Notes: a model not told the origin generated them from the sequence alone. A DNA stretch of 56,574 nucleotides from an uncultured Collinsella sp. (GCA_900549345.1 UROC01000005.1:1-56574); one strand, 5' to 3'. Numbered from the stretch's first letter, positions 43,697 through 52,958 are shown. Numbers and translations are program-made.

Positions 43697-43757
43697 GGTA
43701 CCTTGACAATCAGTTAGGTACCTCTAGAATCACTTAGGTACAAAACAATCTCTCTAC
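43697..43757 (+). promoter_or_regulatory. MarR-gene promoter overlapped by tandem 20-bp repeats
   Basis: GGTACCTTGACAATCAGTTA is followed by GGTACCTCTAGAATCACTTA and then GGTAC, an exact 20-base period. A hyphenated inverted half (CTACCTAACT) follows at about 43757. The repeats hold a promoter: TTGACA (43703-43708), 16-base spacer, TAGAAT (43725-43730). This is a classic arrangement for repression by the downstream MarR protein. Confidence 0.7.
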
Positions 43758-43786
43758 CTAACTAAAGAAAGGAGCGAAGCTTAGAT

Positions 43787-44290
43787 ATGTGTGTTGAACC
43801 ACTCGTCCTTCCGCATGAGCCCGGCGGTGACCCGTCGCAACCGGTAGACATACCCGAAGCGGTCAGCGCCGAAGACAAACTCGCCAAGCGCATCCTGAGC
43901 GGCCTGGGCTTTTGCGGCCATTACATGCATTTTCATGGCGGAGGCGTGTCCGGCAAGGCGCCCATCATCTGCCTGCTGGCCAAGCAACCCGGCGGCGAGA
44001 TGTCGCAGCAGGAGCTCGGCATGCACTTTGACCTCAAGCCGGGGTCGCTTTCCGAGATCCTGTCCAAGCTCGAGCTCAACGGCCTCATCGAGCGCAGCCG
44101 TAACCCCAAGGATCGACGGCAGCTCACCATTCGCCTGACCGAAACCGGCCGGGAAAACGCCCGCATCGACCAGGCGGCCCGCATTCGCTTTAGAGAGCAA
44201 GCCTTTAGTGCCCTCACCCACGACGAGCGCGAGCAGCTCGCCGAAATGCTCGAGAAAATCCGTGTAACCTGGGAGGAACTGGATGATTAA
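43787..44290 (+). CDS. MarR family transcriptional regulator
   Basis: Winged-helix dimer of 167 residues. The DNA-binding segment is MSQQELGMHFDLKPGSLSEI and the wing is RSRNPKDRRQLTIRLTETG. It overlaps the first ABC exporter gene by 8 bp, so it is first gene of that operon and probably its repressor. AAGGAG lies 12 bases before the ATG, slightly far; the N-terminal 25 residues are Pro-rich. Confidence 0.92.
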   Translation: MCVEPLVLPHEPGGDPSQPVDIPEAVSAEDKLAKRILSGLGFCGHYMHFHGGGVSGKAPIICLLAKQPGGEMSQQELGMHFDLKPGSLSEILSKLELNGLIERSRNPKDRRQLTIRLTETGRENARIDQAARIRFREQAFSALTHDEREQLAEMLEKIRVTWEELDD

Positions 44291-46097
44291 AACCCTCATG
44301 GGCAGCATCCGCGACTATATGAAAGTCACCGTTGCCACGCCGTTGCTCGTGCTTGGCGAGGTGCTCTGCGAGATGCTGATTCCATTTATCACCGCCAACC
44401 TGATCGACGCCATCAAAGACGGCGCCACCGTAGCCGAGATGCTTCCCACCGCGGGCCTTTTGGTGCTCATCGCGCTGACATCGCTTGCTTTTGGCGCCGC
44501 GGCCGGCGTCACCTGCAGCCATGCGAGCTGCGGGTTCGCCAAGAACCTGCGTCACGACCTGTTCTACAAGATCCAGACGTTCAGCTTTGCCAACATCGAT
44601 GAGTTCTCGAGTTCCTCACTCGTCACGCGTCTGACCACCGACATCAACAACGTTCAGCAGGCCTTTATGATGATCATCCGTATCGCCGTGCGCGCGCCGC
44701 TGGTCTTGATCTTCGCCTTTACCATGGCATTTATCATGGGCGGCAGCGTCGCCATGGTCTACCTGGTCATCATTCCGCTGCTGGGCTTTGGACTGTTCTT
44801 TATCATCTTTAAGGTGCGTCCCATCTTCTCGCGCGTGTTCCACAAGTACGACGCCCTTAACGAGTCCGTCGAGGAAAACGTCACCGGCATGCGCGTGGTC
44901 AAGAGCTATGTGCGCGAAGACTTTGAGAAGGAGAAGTTCGCGACCGCCGCGCGCGACGTCCAGATGGACTTCACCCGCGCCGAGAAGCTGCTCGCCTTTA
45001 ACAACCCCATGATGAACATCTGCGTCAACGGCGCGTTTGTCGTCATCATCTACCTGGGCTCCAAGCTCATCATCACGAGCCAGGGCACGCTGTTCGACGT
45101 GGGCCAGCTCTCCTCGACCTTTACCTATGGTTTCCAGATTCTCATGAGCCTGATGCAGCTGTCGATGATCTTTGTCATGGTGACCATGGCCGACGAATCG
45201 GCACACCGCATTGCCGAGGTGCTGGCCGCCGAGCCCACGATCGCCGATCCCGCCGAGCCCGTGCTCGAGGTTGCCGACGGTTCCATCGACTTTGACCACG
45301 TGAGCTTTAAGTATTCCGCGCATGCGAAACGCCAGGCGCTCGACGATATCGACCTGCACATTACGAGCGGCGAGACCATCGGCATCATCGGCGGCACCGG
45401 CTCGGCCAAGTCCACGCTCGTTAACCTCATCGCCCGCCTGTACGACACCACCGAAGGCGCTGTGCGCGTGGGCGGCGTGGACGTGCGCGACTACGACCTG
45501 GACGCGCTGCGTCACCAGGTCGCCATGGTGCTGCAGAAAAACGTGCTGTTTAGCGGCACCATCGCCGAGAACCTGCGTTGGGGCGACCCGAACGCCACCG
45601 ACGAGAAAGTCCGCGAGGCAGCGCATCTGGCCTGCGCCGACGAGTTTGTCGACGGTTTCCCCAAGGGCTACGACACCTGGATCGAACAGGGCGGCTCTAA
45701 TGTTTCGGGCGGTCAGAAGCAGCGCCTGTGCATTGCACGCGCCCTGCTACGTCGCCCCAAGATCTTGATCCTGGACGACTCCACCAGCGCCGTCGACACC
45801 AAAACCGACGCTAAGATTCGCGCAGGACTGGCAAGCTATCTGCCCAACACGACCAAGCTCATCATCGCCCAGCGCATCAGCTCCGTGCAGGACGCAGACC
45901 GCATCATTGTCATGGAGGGCGGCCGCATCGCACAGATCGGCAACCATGACGAGCTACTCAAGACGAGCGAGATCTACCGCGAGACCTTTACCTCGCAAAA
46001 CAAGATGTCTGCCGAGGGCGAAGGGGCCGTCGAGGCCGACACCGAGGCATCCGCAACGCAAGCTCAGACCCAGGAAGGAGGCGAGGCACATGAGTAA
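44283..46097 (+). CDS. ABC exporter half-transporter with degenerate nucleotide site
   Basis: Type IV (ABCB-like) exporter of 604 residues: six helices, then a nucleotide-binding domain. Walker A is GGTGSAKST, signature VSGGQ, Walker B ILILDDSTS (Asp replaces the catalytic Glu) and IIAQRISS (Gln replaces the switch His). This matches the degenerate-site partner of heterodimers such as TM287/288. The C-terminal 30 residues are acidic and Thr/Ala-rich. Overlaps the marR stop and the next gene by 8 bp each. Confidence 0.95.
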   Translation: MIKTLMGSIRDYMKVTVATPLLVLGEVLCEMLIPFITANLIDAIKDGATVAEMLPTAGLLVLIALTSLAFGAAAGVTCSHASCGFAKNLRHDLFYKIQTFSFANIDEFSSSSLVTRLTTDINNVQQAFMMIIRIAVRAPLVLIFAFTMAFIMGGSVAMVYLVIIPLLGFGLFFIIFKVRPIFSRVFHKYDALNESVEENVTGMRVVKSYVREDFEKEKFATAARDVQMDFTRAEKLLAFNNPMMNICVNGAFVVIIYLGSKLIITSQGTLFDVGQLSSTFTYGFQILMSLMQLSMIFVMVTMADESAHRIAEVLAAEPTIADPAEPVLEVADGSIDFDHVSFKYSAHAKRQALDDIDLHITSGETIGIIGGTGSAKSTLVNLIARLYDTTEGAVRVGGVDVRDYDLDALRHQVAMVLQKNVLFSGTIAENLRWGDPNATDEKVREAAHLACADEFVDGFPKGYDTWIEQGGSNVSGGQKQRLCIARALLRRPKILILDDSTSAVDTKTDAKIRAGLASYLPNTTKLIIAQRISSVQDADRIIVMEGGRIAQIGNHDELLKTSEIYRETFTSQNKMSAEGEGAVEADTEASATQAQTQEGGEAHE

Positions 46098-48009
46098 GGC
46101 AACGACCGCCGAGCGCGCGCTCAACCGCAAGGGCGGCACCATGTCGCGCCTCATCAAGACGCTCTTTGGCTTCTATCCCGTGCTTTTGCCCCTCGTCGTC
46201 GCCGGCGTGGTGCTCTGCGCCATCATCAACTCCATCGGCGCGACCTTCCTGCAGAGCGCCCTGCAGATTATTAGCGAATCGTGGCAGTCTGGCGACTGGG
46301 AAGCCGCACAGCCCAAGATTCTGCAGCTCGTGACCACCCTCGCCTGCATCTACGGCGTCGGCGTCCTGTCCTCGCTCTTCTGGAACCGCGCCATGGCTAT
46401 CGTCACGCAGGGCTCGCTGGAGAAGCTGCGCGAGATGATGTTCAACCGCATGCAGGACCTGCCGATCCGCTACTTCGACACGCACCAGCGCGGCGACATC
46501 ATGAGCCACTACACCAACGACATCGACACGCTGCGTCAGATGATCAGCCAGTCGCTGCCCAACCTGCTCATGACGATCATCATCATCGTCACGGTGTTCT
46601 TTATCATGCTGTACTACAGCGTGTGGATGTGCTTGGTCATCATCGCCGGCGTCGCCTTTATGACCTTTATGACCAAGCTGCTCGGCTCCAACTCCGCGCG
46701 CTTCTTCATTGCGCAGCAGACTGAGCTCGGCGTGGTCGAGGGCCATATCGAGGAGGTCATGAACGGCCAGAAGGTCGTCAAGGCGTTCTGCCACGAGTCT
46801 GCCGCCGAGGCCGATTTTGACGAGCGCAACGAAAAGCTCTTCGAGGTCTCACAGAAGGCCAACATGTACGCCAACATCCTCATGCCCATCCTTATGAACC
46901 TGGGCAACTTGCTCTACGTGCTGGTGGCCCTTGCCGGCGGCATTTTCCTGGCGCTGGGCGTGCCCAACCTGAGCATCTCGGGCATGGCGCTGTCGATCGC
47001 CGTCGTGGTGCCGTTCCTCAACATGACCAAGCAGTTCTGCGGACAGATCGGCCAGATCTCGCAGCAGATCAACGCCGTGGTCATGGGCCTCGCCGGCGCC
47101 GACCGTATCTTTGAGCTCATCGACGAGGAGTCCGAAGCCGACGAAGGCTATGTGACGCTCGTCAACGCGCAGGTCAACCCCGATACCTGGCAGCTCGAGG
47201 AGGCTGACCACCACACCGGCATGTGGGCGTGGAAACATCCGCACCGCGCAACCGGCGAGATCGAGTACGTGCCGCTGCGTGGCGACCTGGTCATGGACAA
47301 CGTCGACTTTGGCTACACGCCCGACCACGAAGTGCTGCACGGCGTGTCCGTGTTTGCCAAGCCGGGCCAGAAGATCGCGTTTGTCGGCGCCACCGGAGCC
47401 GGCAAGACGACCATCACCAACCTCATCAACCGCTTCTACGACATCGCCGACGGCAAGATCCGCTACGACGGCATCAACGTCAACAAGATCCGCAAGGCCG
47501 ACCTGCGCCGAAGCCTGGGCGTCGTGCTGCAGGACGTGAACCTGTTCACCGGCACCGTGATGGATAACATCCGCTACGGCAACCTGGACGCCACCGACGA
47601 GGAGTGCATCGCGGCGGCCAAGCTCGCGGGCGCGGACGACTTTATCACCCGCCTGCCCGACGGCTATGACACCATGCTCACCGGCAACGGCGCCCAGCTG
47701 TCGCAGGGCCAGCGCCAGCTGATTTCGATCGCACGCGCCGCCGTCGCCGATCCGCCGGCAATGATTCTGGACGAGGCCACGAGCTCCATCGACACCCGCA
47801 CCGAGGCTATCGTGCAAGCCGGCATGGATAAGCTCATGGAGGGTCGCACGACGTTTGTCATCGCGCACCGCCTCTCCACCGTGCGCAACTCCGACGCAAT
47901 CATCTGCCTGGACCACGGCCGCATCATCGAGCGCGGCAACCACGACGAACTGATCGCCAAGCGCGGGTATTACTACCAGCTGTACACGGGTGCATTTGAG
48001 CTCGAGTAG
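46090..48009 (+). CDS. ABC exporter half-transporter with consensus nucleotide site
   Basis: Partner of the preceding protein, about 639 residues. Walker A GATGAGKTT, signature LSQGQ, Walker B MILDEATSS with the catalytic Glu, and IAHRLSTV with the switch His are complete. The LSQGQ signature faces the degenerate site in the heterodimer. A loop of about 65 residues before the nucleotide-binding domain (from LVNAQVNPDTWQLEEADHHT) is extra compared with many homologues. Likely exports drugs or lipids under MarR control. Confidence 0.95.
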   Translation: MSKATTAERALNRKGGTMSRLIKTLFGFYPVLLPLVVAGVVLCAIINSIGATFLQSALQIISESWQSGDWEAAQPKILQLVTTLACIYGVGVLSSLFWNRAMAIVTQGSLEKLREMMFNRMQDLPIRYFDTHQRGDIMSHYTNDIDTLRQMISQSLPNLLMTIIIIVTVFFIMLYYSVWMCLVIIAGVAFMTFMTKLLGSNSARFFIAQQTELGVVEGHIEEVMNGQKVVKAFCHESAAEADFDERNEKLFEVSQKANMYANILMPILMNLGNLLYVLVALAGGIFLALGVPNLSISGMALSIAVVVPFLNMTKQFCGQIGQISQQINAVVMGLAGADRIFELIDEESEADEGYVTLVNAQVNPDTWQLEEADHHTGMWAWKHPHRATGEIEYVPLRGDLVMDNVDFGYTPDHEVLHGVSVFAKPGQKIAFVGATGAGKTTITNLINRFYDIADGKIRYDGINVNKIRKADLRRSLGVVLQDVNLFTGTVMDNIRYGNLDATDEECIAAAKLAGADDFITRLPDGYDTMLTGNGAQLSQGQRQLISIARAAVADPPAMILDEATSSIDTRTEAIVQAGMDKLMEGRTTFVIAHRLSTVRNSDAIICLDHGRIIERGNHDELIAKRGYYYQLYTGAFELE

Positions 48010-48024
48010 ATAGGCTTGTTCCAC

Positions 48025-48130
48025 GGAGGTCTCCCAGGCGGGCCGGGGTGTAACCTCCGTGCTCAAACATTCTCGCTTCGCTGCGAAACTGCGCGCGGAA
48101 GTTACACCCCGGCCCGCCTGGGAGACCTCC
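48025..48130. repeat. Long palindrome with perfect 30-bp arms
   Basis: The left arm GGAGGTCTCCCAGGCGGGCC plus GGGGTGTAAC (48025-48054) is exactly complementary to 48101-48130. The 46-bp centre contains a smaller hairpin. Located after the ABC exporter operon, before a separate terminator. Confidence 0.8.
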
Positions 48131-48173
48131 TGCGCGCAATCAGCCCGTCGTTTAAAACGGAATAAAAGTTAGT

Positions 48174-48206
48174 GAGGCCCTGGCCGGTTGGCCAGGGCCT
48201 CGTTTT
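48174..48206. terminator. Intrinsic terminator between ABC operon and lysR
   Basis: Perfect 12-base arms GAGGCCCTGGCC / GGCCAGGGCCTC with a GGTT loop, followed by GTTTTG. It lies at the 3' end of both converging genes. Confidence 0.75.
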
Positions 48207-48213
48207 GTGTGAG

Positions 48214-49092
48214 CTACTTGAGAAGTTGGGCCATGGCGTTGACGAATTTTTGTACTTGGAGGGTTGGCTCGAGCGGATAGTGCAAAAAGACCGGCACCTC
48301 GCGGCCGCATAGGAACGGCACGCCCACAAAGGCCGGATGCACGCCCGACCACGCTCCGCAGGTGAGCACCGCGTCGCCCTTTTCCTCCGCTTCGTTAAAG
48401 AGCGCAAAGTCAAAGCTGTCCACGTCGATCACGTCCACGCCGCCGTCGGCCAAAAGATCGATGCGCAGGCTGTCCATGGCGTCGTTGCCGTGCCGAAGTA
48501 CGCGCAGGCGCATGCCCTCCAGGTCGGCAACCGTGATGCGCGTCTTGCGCGCCAGCGGGCTCGTGCGCGGCACGTCGATATAAAACGGCACGTTAACGAT
48601 ACGGAGCTTTTGGCAGGCGTCGCCCCAGCGCGGGGTCGAAAAACTCGACTGCACCACGTCGACCTCGCGGCCAAGGCTGCGCATGACGGTCTCGCGCTCG
48701 TCGTAGAGGTCCCCCACCGGCACAATCTCAAAACGCAAACGCGGTTCCATGTCGTGCAGCTGCGGCCATAGCGCGAGTGTATGGCGCCCCGGGCACATCA
48801 TCGACACGCCTAGACGCACGGCGCCGCCAACGCCCGCCGCGCGTCGGGCACGGCGCAACGCATCCTCGGACTGGCGCATGATCGAACGCGCATCGTCCAC
48901 TAACAACGCCCCCGCCGGCGTCACCTTGACGCCCGAATGCGAGCGTTCGAACAGCGTGATGCCAAACTCGGCCTCAAAGCCCGACACCTGTTTGACGAGC
49001 GCCGGGGTCGACACGCGCAGTTTTGCCGCGGCGCGCGAGAAGCTCCCCAGCTCCGCGGCGGCCGTTATGGCCTCGAGTCGTCGATCGTACAC
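48214..49092 (-). CDS. LysR family transcriptional regulator
   Basis: About 292 residues. The N-terminal winged helix reads LEAITAAAELGSFSRAAAKL, RVSTPALVKQVSGFEAEFGI and LFERSHSGVKVTPAG. The rest is the periplasmic-binding-like effector domain. The GTG at 49092 with GGGAG six bases upstream is the best start; one ten codons earlier lacks a site. It diverges from the SDR-MFS-Gfo/Idh genes and probably controls them in response to a pathway metabolite. Confidence 0.9.
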   Translation of the reverse strand: MYDRRLEAITAAAELGSFSRAAAKLRVSTPALVKQVSGFEAEFGITLFERSHSGVKVTPAGALLVDDARSIMRQSEDALRRARRAAGVGGAVRLGVSMMCPGRHTLALWPQLHDMEPRLRFEIVPVGDLYDERETVMRSLGREVDVVQSSFSTPRWGDACQKLRIVNVPFYIDVPRTSPLARKTRITVADLEGMRLRVLRHGNDAMDSLRIDLLADGGVDVIDVDSFDFALFNEAEEKGDAVLTCGAWSGVHPAFVGVPFLCGREVPVFLHYPLEPTLQVQKFVNAMAQLLK

Positions 49093-49324
49093 GTCAATCT
49101 CCCGTTTCGCGCCTGCGGCCACGTACTGTCACAGGGGGTCGTTTTGGCAGGTCACACACTCAATTAAGCACAAACCGCTTTGCGAGCTATAAACCATTGT
49201 TTTACACCATTCTAACAAATATGCAATTCACCTGCGCAAATCCAAAGCATACGATAACCAGCGAAAACCACGTGGGTCGATTAATGGGAACGGCCCGCAG
49301 GGAGGCACAAGAAGGGAAGTTCCT
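49093..49324. other. Divergent promoter region of lysR and the dehydrogenase genes
   Basis: AT-rich, 232 bases, without a gene. Short A/T-rich blocks around ATAAACCATTGTTTTACACC could hold a LysR site, but no inverted T-N11-A motif stands out clearly. Confidence 0.4.
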
Positions 49325-50206
49325 ATGAGCAACTGGCTTAAGCTCGAGGGCGATGTCTGCGCCGTGACCGGCGCACTCGGCGGTATGGGCGTCGAGATTT
49401 GCCGCGAGTTCGCCCGCAACGGCGCCAACGTCGTCCTGCTCGATCTGGACGAGGAAAAGGTCAAGGCCGCAGCCGCTGACCTCGCCGCTGAGTTTGGCAT
49501 CCACGCCGAGGGCTACAAGATGAACGCCACCGACGAGGCCGAGGTTCAGGCCGCCGTCGATGCCACCATCGCCAACTTCGGCCGTGTCGACGTCCTCGTC
49601 AACACCGCCGGTATCCTGCGCTTCGCCGCCATGGAGGACCTGCCGCTCTCCGACTGGAACGAGGTCATCAACGTCAACCTCACCGGCTACTTCATCACCT
49701 CGCAGCGCTTTGGTCGCGAGATGATCAAGGCCGGCCAGGGCCGCCTGGTGCACATCTCCACCGTCGCCAGCCACTCCCCCGAGACGTTCTCGGGCGTGTA
49801 CAGCTCCACCAAGGCCGGCGTCAACATGATGTCCAAGATGCTCGCCGCCGAGTGGGGCCCCTACGGCGTGCGCTCCAACTGCGTCGAGCCCTGCTTCGTT
49901 AAGACCCCGATGTCGACCAACTTCTACGCCGACCCCGAGGTCGAGAAGAGCCGCAGCCGCCTGATCGCCACGCGCCGCATCGGCGAGGTCAGCGATATCG
50001 CCAACGCCGTCATGTTCCTGGCGTCCACGCGCTCGGACTTTACCACCGGCGACGCCATCAAGGTCGACGGCGGCTTCTCCAATATGATGGGCGACCTCAC
50101 CGCCAAGCCCGGCGGCCGTCGCGCATACGCCGACAACTACCTTAAGAACAAGGGTGTCGAGCTTTGGTCCGACGAGTCCGGCGTCGCAAAGCCGACCGAT
50201 CAGTAA
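49325..50206 (+). CDS. Short-chain dehydrogenase/reductase
   Basis: Classical SDR of 293 residues. NAD(P)-binding TGALGGMG, the NTAG segment (VLVNTAGILRF), catalytic Ser in ISTVASHS and the YSSTK pair are present. Asp in LLDLDEE suggests NAD preference. A C-terminal extension of about 35 residues (GGRRAYADNYLKNKGVELW) goes beyond the usual length. First gene of the LysR-linked unit, followed by the transporter. Confidence 0.92.
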   Translation: MSNWLKLEGDVCAVTGALGGMGVEICREFARNGANVVLLDLDEEKVKAAAADLAAEFGIHAEGYKMNATDEAEVQAAVDATIANFGRVDVLVNTAGILRFAAMEDLPLSDWNEVINVNLTGYFITSQRFGREMIKAGQGRLVHISTVASHSPETFSGVYSSTKAGVNMMSKMLAAEWGPYGVRSNCVEPCFVKTPMSTNFYADPEVEKSRSRLIATRRIGEVSDIANAVMFLASTRSDFTTGDAIKVDGGFSNMMGDLTAKPGGRRAYADNYLKNKGVELWSDESGVAKPTDQ

Positions 50207-50272
50207 ACCAGCCCGACTGGGAGGCCCCGCGGACGCGCCCCTCCCTCCCCCGTATCGATTAGAAAGAGTCCC

Positions 50273-51529
50273 ATGGCTTCCACCAACTCCAATAAGGGTC
50301 GCGCCGTCGTGCTTTCTGCCGCGTGCGTCACCATGTTCTTCATCAGCTCCATCGCGCTGTACTCCGTCGTGTCCAAGAATCTGCTCGCCGTCTACCCCGA
50401 GTGGTCCAGCGCACTTACCTGGGCTTTCCCGGTCTTCCAGACCATCATGGCCGTGACGGGCATCTTCGCCGGCCGTATCTCCGACAAGATCGGCCCCCGC
50501 AACGTCGTGATCGCCGCCGCCGTGTGCTACGGCGTGGGCTGGTTCATGTCCGGCACCGTCACCGAGCCGTGGCAGTTCTACCTGTGGTTCTCGCTCGTCG
50601 CCGCCATCGGCAACGGTCTGGGTTACAACCCCGCGCTCACCACCGGCCAAAAGTGGTTCATCGACAAGAAGGGTCTCGCCTCCGGCATCACCCTTGCCGC
50701 TTCGACCGCCGGCCCCGCCGTGCTGTCCCCGGTGCTCGCCTCACTGCTCATCCCGAGCCTGGGCATCTTTGGCGCCCTTAAGGCGCTCGGCGTTATCTTC
50801 TTTGTGACGATCGCCGCCTCCGCCCTGTTCCTGAAGGCCCCCGAGGCCGGCTGGCTGCCCGAGGGCTTCGAGGCCCCCAAGGGCGGCGCGCACGCCGGCA
50901 CCTTCGGTGACCTCACCCCGGGCGAGATGGTCAAAACCCCGCGCTTCTGGGTCCTCATCGTCACCTTCGCCTTTGCCGCCACTGCAGGCACCCTGCTCGT
51001 GGGCAAGGTTGCCTCCATCGCCGCCGTCCAGCTCTTCGCCGACCCCACGAGCGCCGCAGCTGTCGCCCTCGGCGGCGTGGTCGTCTCCGTCAACACCTGC
51101 GCCAACCTGGTCGGTCGTCTGTCCTTTGGCCAGATCATCGACAAGCTCGGCGCCTACAAGTCGCTGCTCATCAGCCTTGTCGTCACCATCGTCGCGCTCG
51201 TCATCATGTCGATGAGCTTTACGCAGAGCATGTTCTTTGTGGCGCTCGCCCTGCTCGGCTTTAGCTTTGGCGCCCTGCTCGTCATCTACCCGCCGCTTAC
51301 CGGTGGCGCCTTTGGTACCAGCAACATCGGCGTCAACTACGGCATCATGTTCCTGGGCTACGCCGCTTCTACCTGGATCAGCCAGCCCATCACTGCCGTG
51401 CTGTATCACGCTGAGGCCGGCAGCGCCGCCTACCAGCAGTCCTTCTACGGCGCCATCGTGATCGCCGCCATCGCCGTCGTGCTCACCGTCTACATGATGG
51501 TCTCCGACAGCAAGAAGAAGTCCGCCTAG
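50273..51529 (+). CDS. MFS transporter, oxalate/formate antiporter-like (OFA family)
   Basis: Twelve-helix carrier of 418 residues. GYNPALTTGQKWFIDKKGLA is the family pattern near helix 5, and FGALLVIYPPLTGGAFGTSN lies in the second half. The OFA group transports small organic anions or sugar acids. It lies between SDR and Gfo/Idh genes, so it probably imports the substrate they oxidise. Confidence 0.88.
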   Translation: MASTNSNKGRAVVLSAACVTMFFISSIALYSVVSKNLLAVYPEWSSALTWAFPVFQTIMAVTGIFAGRISDKIGPRNVVIAAAVCYGVGWFMSGTVTEPWQFYLWFSLVAAIGNGLGYNPALTTGQKWFIDKKGLASGITLAASTAGPAVLSPVLASLLIPSLGIFGALKALGVIFFVTIAASALFLKAPEAGWLPEGFEAPKGGAHAGTFGDLTPGEMVKTPRFWVLIVTFAFAATAGTLLVGKVASIAAVQLFADPTSAAAVALGGVVVSVNTCANLVGRLSFGQIIDKLGAYKSLLISLVVTIVALVIMSMSFTQSMFFVALALLGFSFGALLVIYPPLTGGAFGTSNIGVNYGIMFLGYAASTWISQPITAVLYHAEAGSAAYQQSFYGAIVIAAIAVVLTVYMMVSDSKKKSA

Positions 51530-51537
51530 TTTTACCG

Positions 51538-51568
51538 ATGCGACAAAGGGACAGTCCCTTTGTCGCAT
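51538..51568. repeat. Hairpin family B, copy 3
   Basis: Perfect 14-base arms ATGCGACAAAGGGA / TCCCTTTGTCGCAT with a CAG loop between the MFS and Gfo/Idh genes. It may partly terminate the transcript or stabilise the upstream message. Confidence 0.65.
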
Positions 51569-51597
51569 TCCACCGCCACCAGTATTAAGGAGTCGAA

Positions 51598-52638
51598 ATG
51601 TCTGAGCTCAACCCCGTCCGCATTGCCGTCATCGGCGCCGGCGCCATGGGCCGCAACCACATCCGCTTTGTCACCGAGGAGCCCGAGGCCGAGCTCGTCG
51701 CCATCGCCGACGCCTTTGAGGGCGCCCGCGCCACGGCCGAGGCCGCCGGCGTGCCGTTCTTCACCGATCCCGCCCAGATGATGGACGAGGTCAAGCCCGA
51801 GGCCGTCATTATCGCCACGCCCAACGACCTGCATCTGGGCGTTGCCCGCGAGGCCGTGAAGCGCAACATCGTGCCGCTGGTCGAAAAGCCGATCTCCAAC
51901 GACCTCGAGGATGCCCAGGCCTTCGCCGCCGAGGCCGAGACCGCCGGCGTGCCCGTGCTCGTGGGTCAGCACCGTCGCCACAACCCCTTCGTCAACAAGG
52001 CCAAGGAGATCATCGAGTCCGGCGAGCTGGGCAAGCTCACCGTGTCGAGCTTCCACTACATGATCTATAAGAACGACGAGTACTTCGATGTCGAGTGGCG
52101 CCGCAAAAAGGGTGCCGGCCCGATCCTGGTCAACCTGGTGCACGACGTCGACCTGCTCCGCTACCTGCTGGGCGAGCCCGTTGCCGTCCAGGGTATGCAG
52201 TCCAGCGCCGCCCGCGGTTTTGAGACCGAGGACTCCGCCGTAGTCAACGTCCGTTTTGCCGACGGCGCGCTCGCGAGCATGACCATCTCTGACGCCACCG
52301 CCAGCCCCTGGAACTGGGAGGCGACCGCTCGCGAGGACCCGCAGTACCGTCCCTTCGACGCCGACGCTTACTTTATCGGCGGCACCAAGGGCACCCTGTC
52401 GCTGCCCCGCCTGCACCAGTTCTCCTACGATGGCGCCTCCAACTGGCACAAGCCGCTGCAGATGGAGATTCCGGCCGTCGACCCAGCGCTGCCGCACAAG
52501 ATGCAGCTCAAGCACTTTGTAAAGGTTGTCCGCCGCGAGGTCGAGCCCGTCGTGACGCCGGCCGACAACGTCAAGACGCTCACGCTTCTCAACGCCATCA
52601 AGGAGGCCGCCGAGACCGGCCAGCTCGTCGAGCTGTAA
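51598..52638 (+). CDS. Gfo/Idh/MocA family oxidoreductase
   Basis: NAD(P)-dependent sugar or inositol dehydrogenase family, 346 residues. The Rossmann motif is VIGAGAMGRNH, the lysine motif is PLVEKPISND and the catalytic His region is NLVHDVDLLRYL. Its neighbours suggest oxidation of a cyclitol or sugar acid together with the SDR. Substrate is not decided by the sequence. AAGGAG precedes the ATG. Confidence 0.92.
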   Translation: MSELNPVRIAVIGAGAMGRNHIRFVTEEPEAELVAIADAFEGARATAEAAGVPFFTDPAQMMDEVKPEAVIIATPNDLHLGVAREAVKRNIVPLVEKPISNDLEDAQAFAAEAETAGVPVLVGQHRRHNPFVNKAKEIIESGELGKLTVSSFHYMIYKNDEYFDVEWRRKKGAGPILVNLVHDVDLLRYLLGEPVAVQGMQSSAARGFETEDSAVVNVRFADGALASMTISDATASPWNWEATAREDPQYRPFDADAYFIGGTKGTLSLPRLHQFSYDGASNWHKPLQMEIPAVDPALPHKMQLKHFVKVVRREVEPVVTPADNVKTLTLLNAIKEAAETGQLVEL

Positions 52639-52714
52639 TGCCTCGAGCGCGGGCCGGGGCACGCTGAGCCCCATGCGCGCCCCTCGGTTCGCCACCGACA
52701 AGTCCCTCTTCTTT

Positions 52715-52750
52715 GCCCCGCGAGCAGCCTCCTGCCCGCGGGGCATTTTG
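52715..52750 (+). terminator. Terminator after the Gfo/Idh gene
   Basis: Arms GCCCCGCG / CGCGGGGC around a 14-base loop, followed by ATTTTG. Ends the SDR-MFS-dehydrogenase unit. Confidence 0.7.
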
Positions 52751-52821
52751 CTACCTTGCCGACGATTTTTCTGGAGCAGGAGCCATTTTGTACCTCGGAT
52801 TGATTCGTTCGCCACGAAATG

Positions 52822-52958
52822 GGCCTATCTACTACGTTTAACCGATTGCCCTCAACCATGCCAAATTTCGAGAAATAAAAACCGCAGGTAGACAGGTTGC
52901 GCGTTCTCGGAAAACCGGGGATGGTCGACCCATACGGTTCAAACGTAGTAGATAGGCC
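52822..52958. repeat. Long intergenic palindrome upstream of tex
   Basis: Arms GGCCTATCTACTACGTTT and AAACGTAGTAGATAGGCC are complementary over 18 bases, extended by ACCG / CGGT, and enclose about 90 bases that can pair further (ACCATG / ATGGT). It ends 94 bases before the tex start. Confidence 0.75.
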
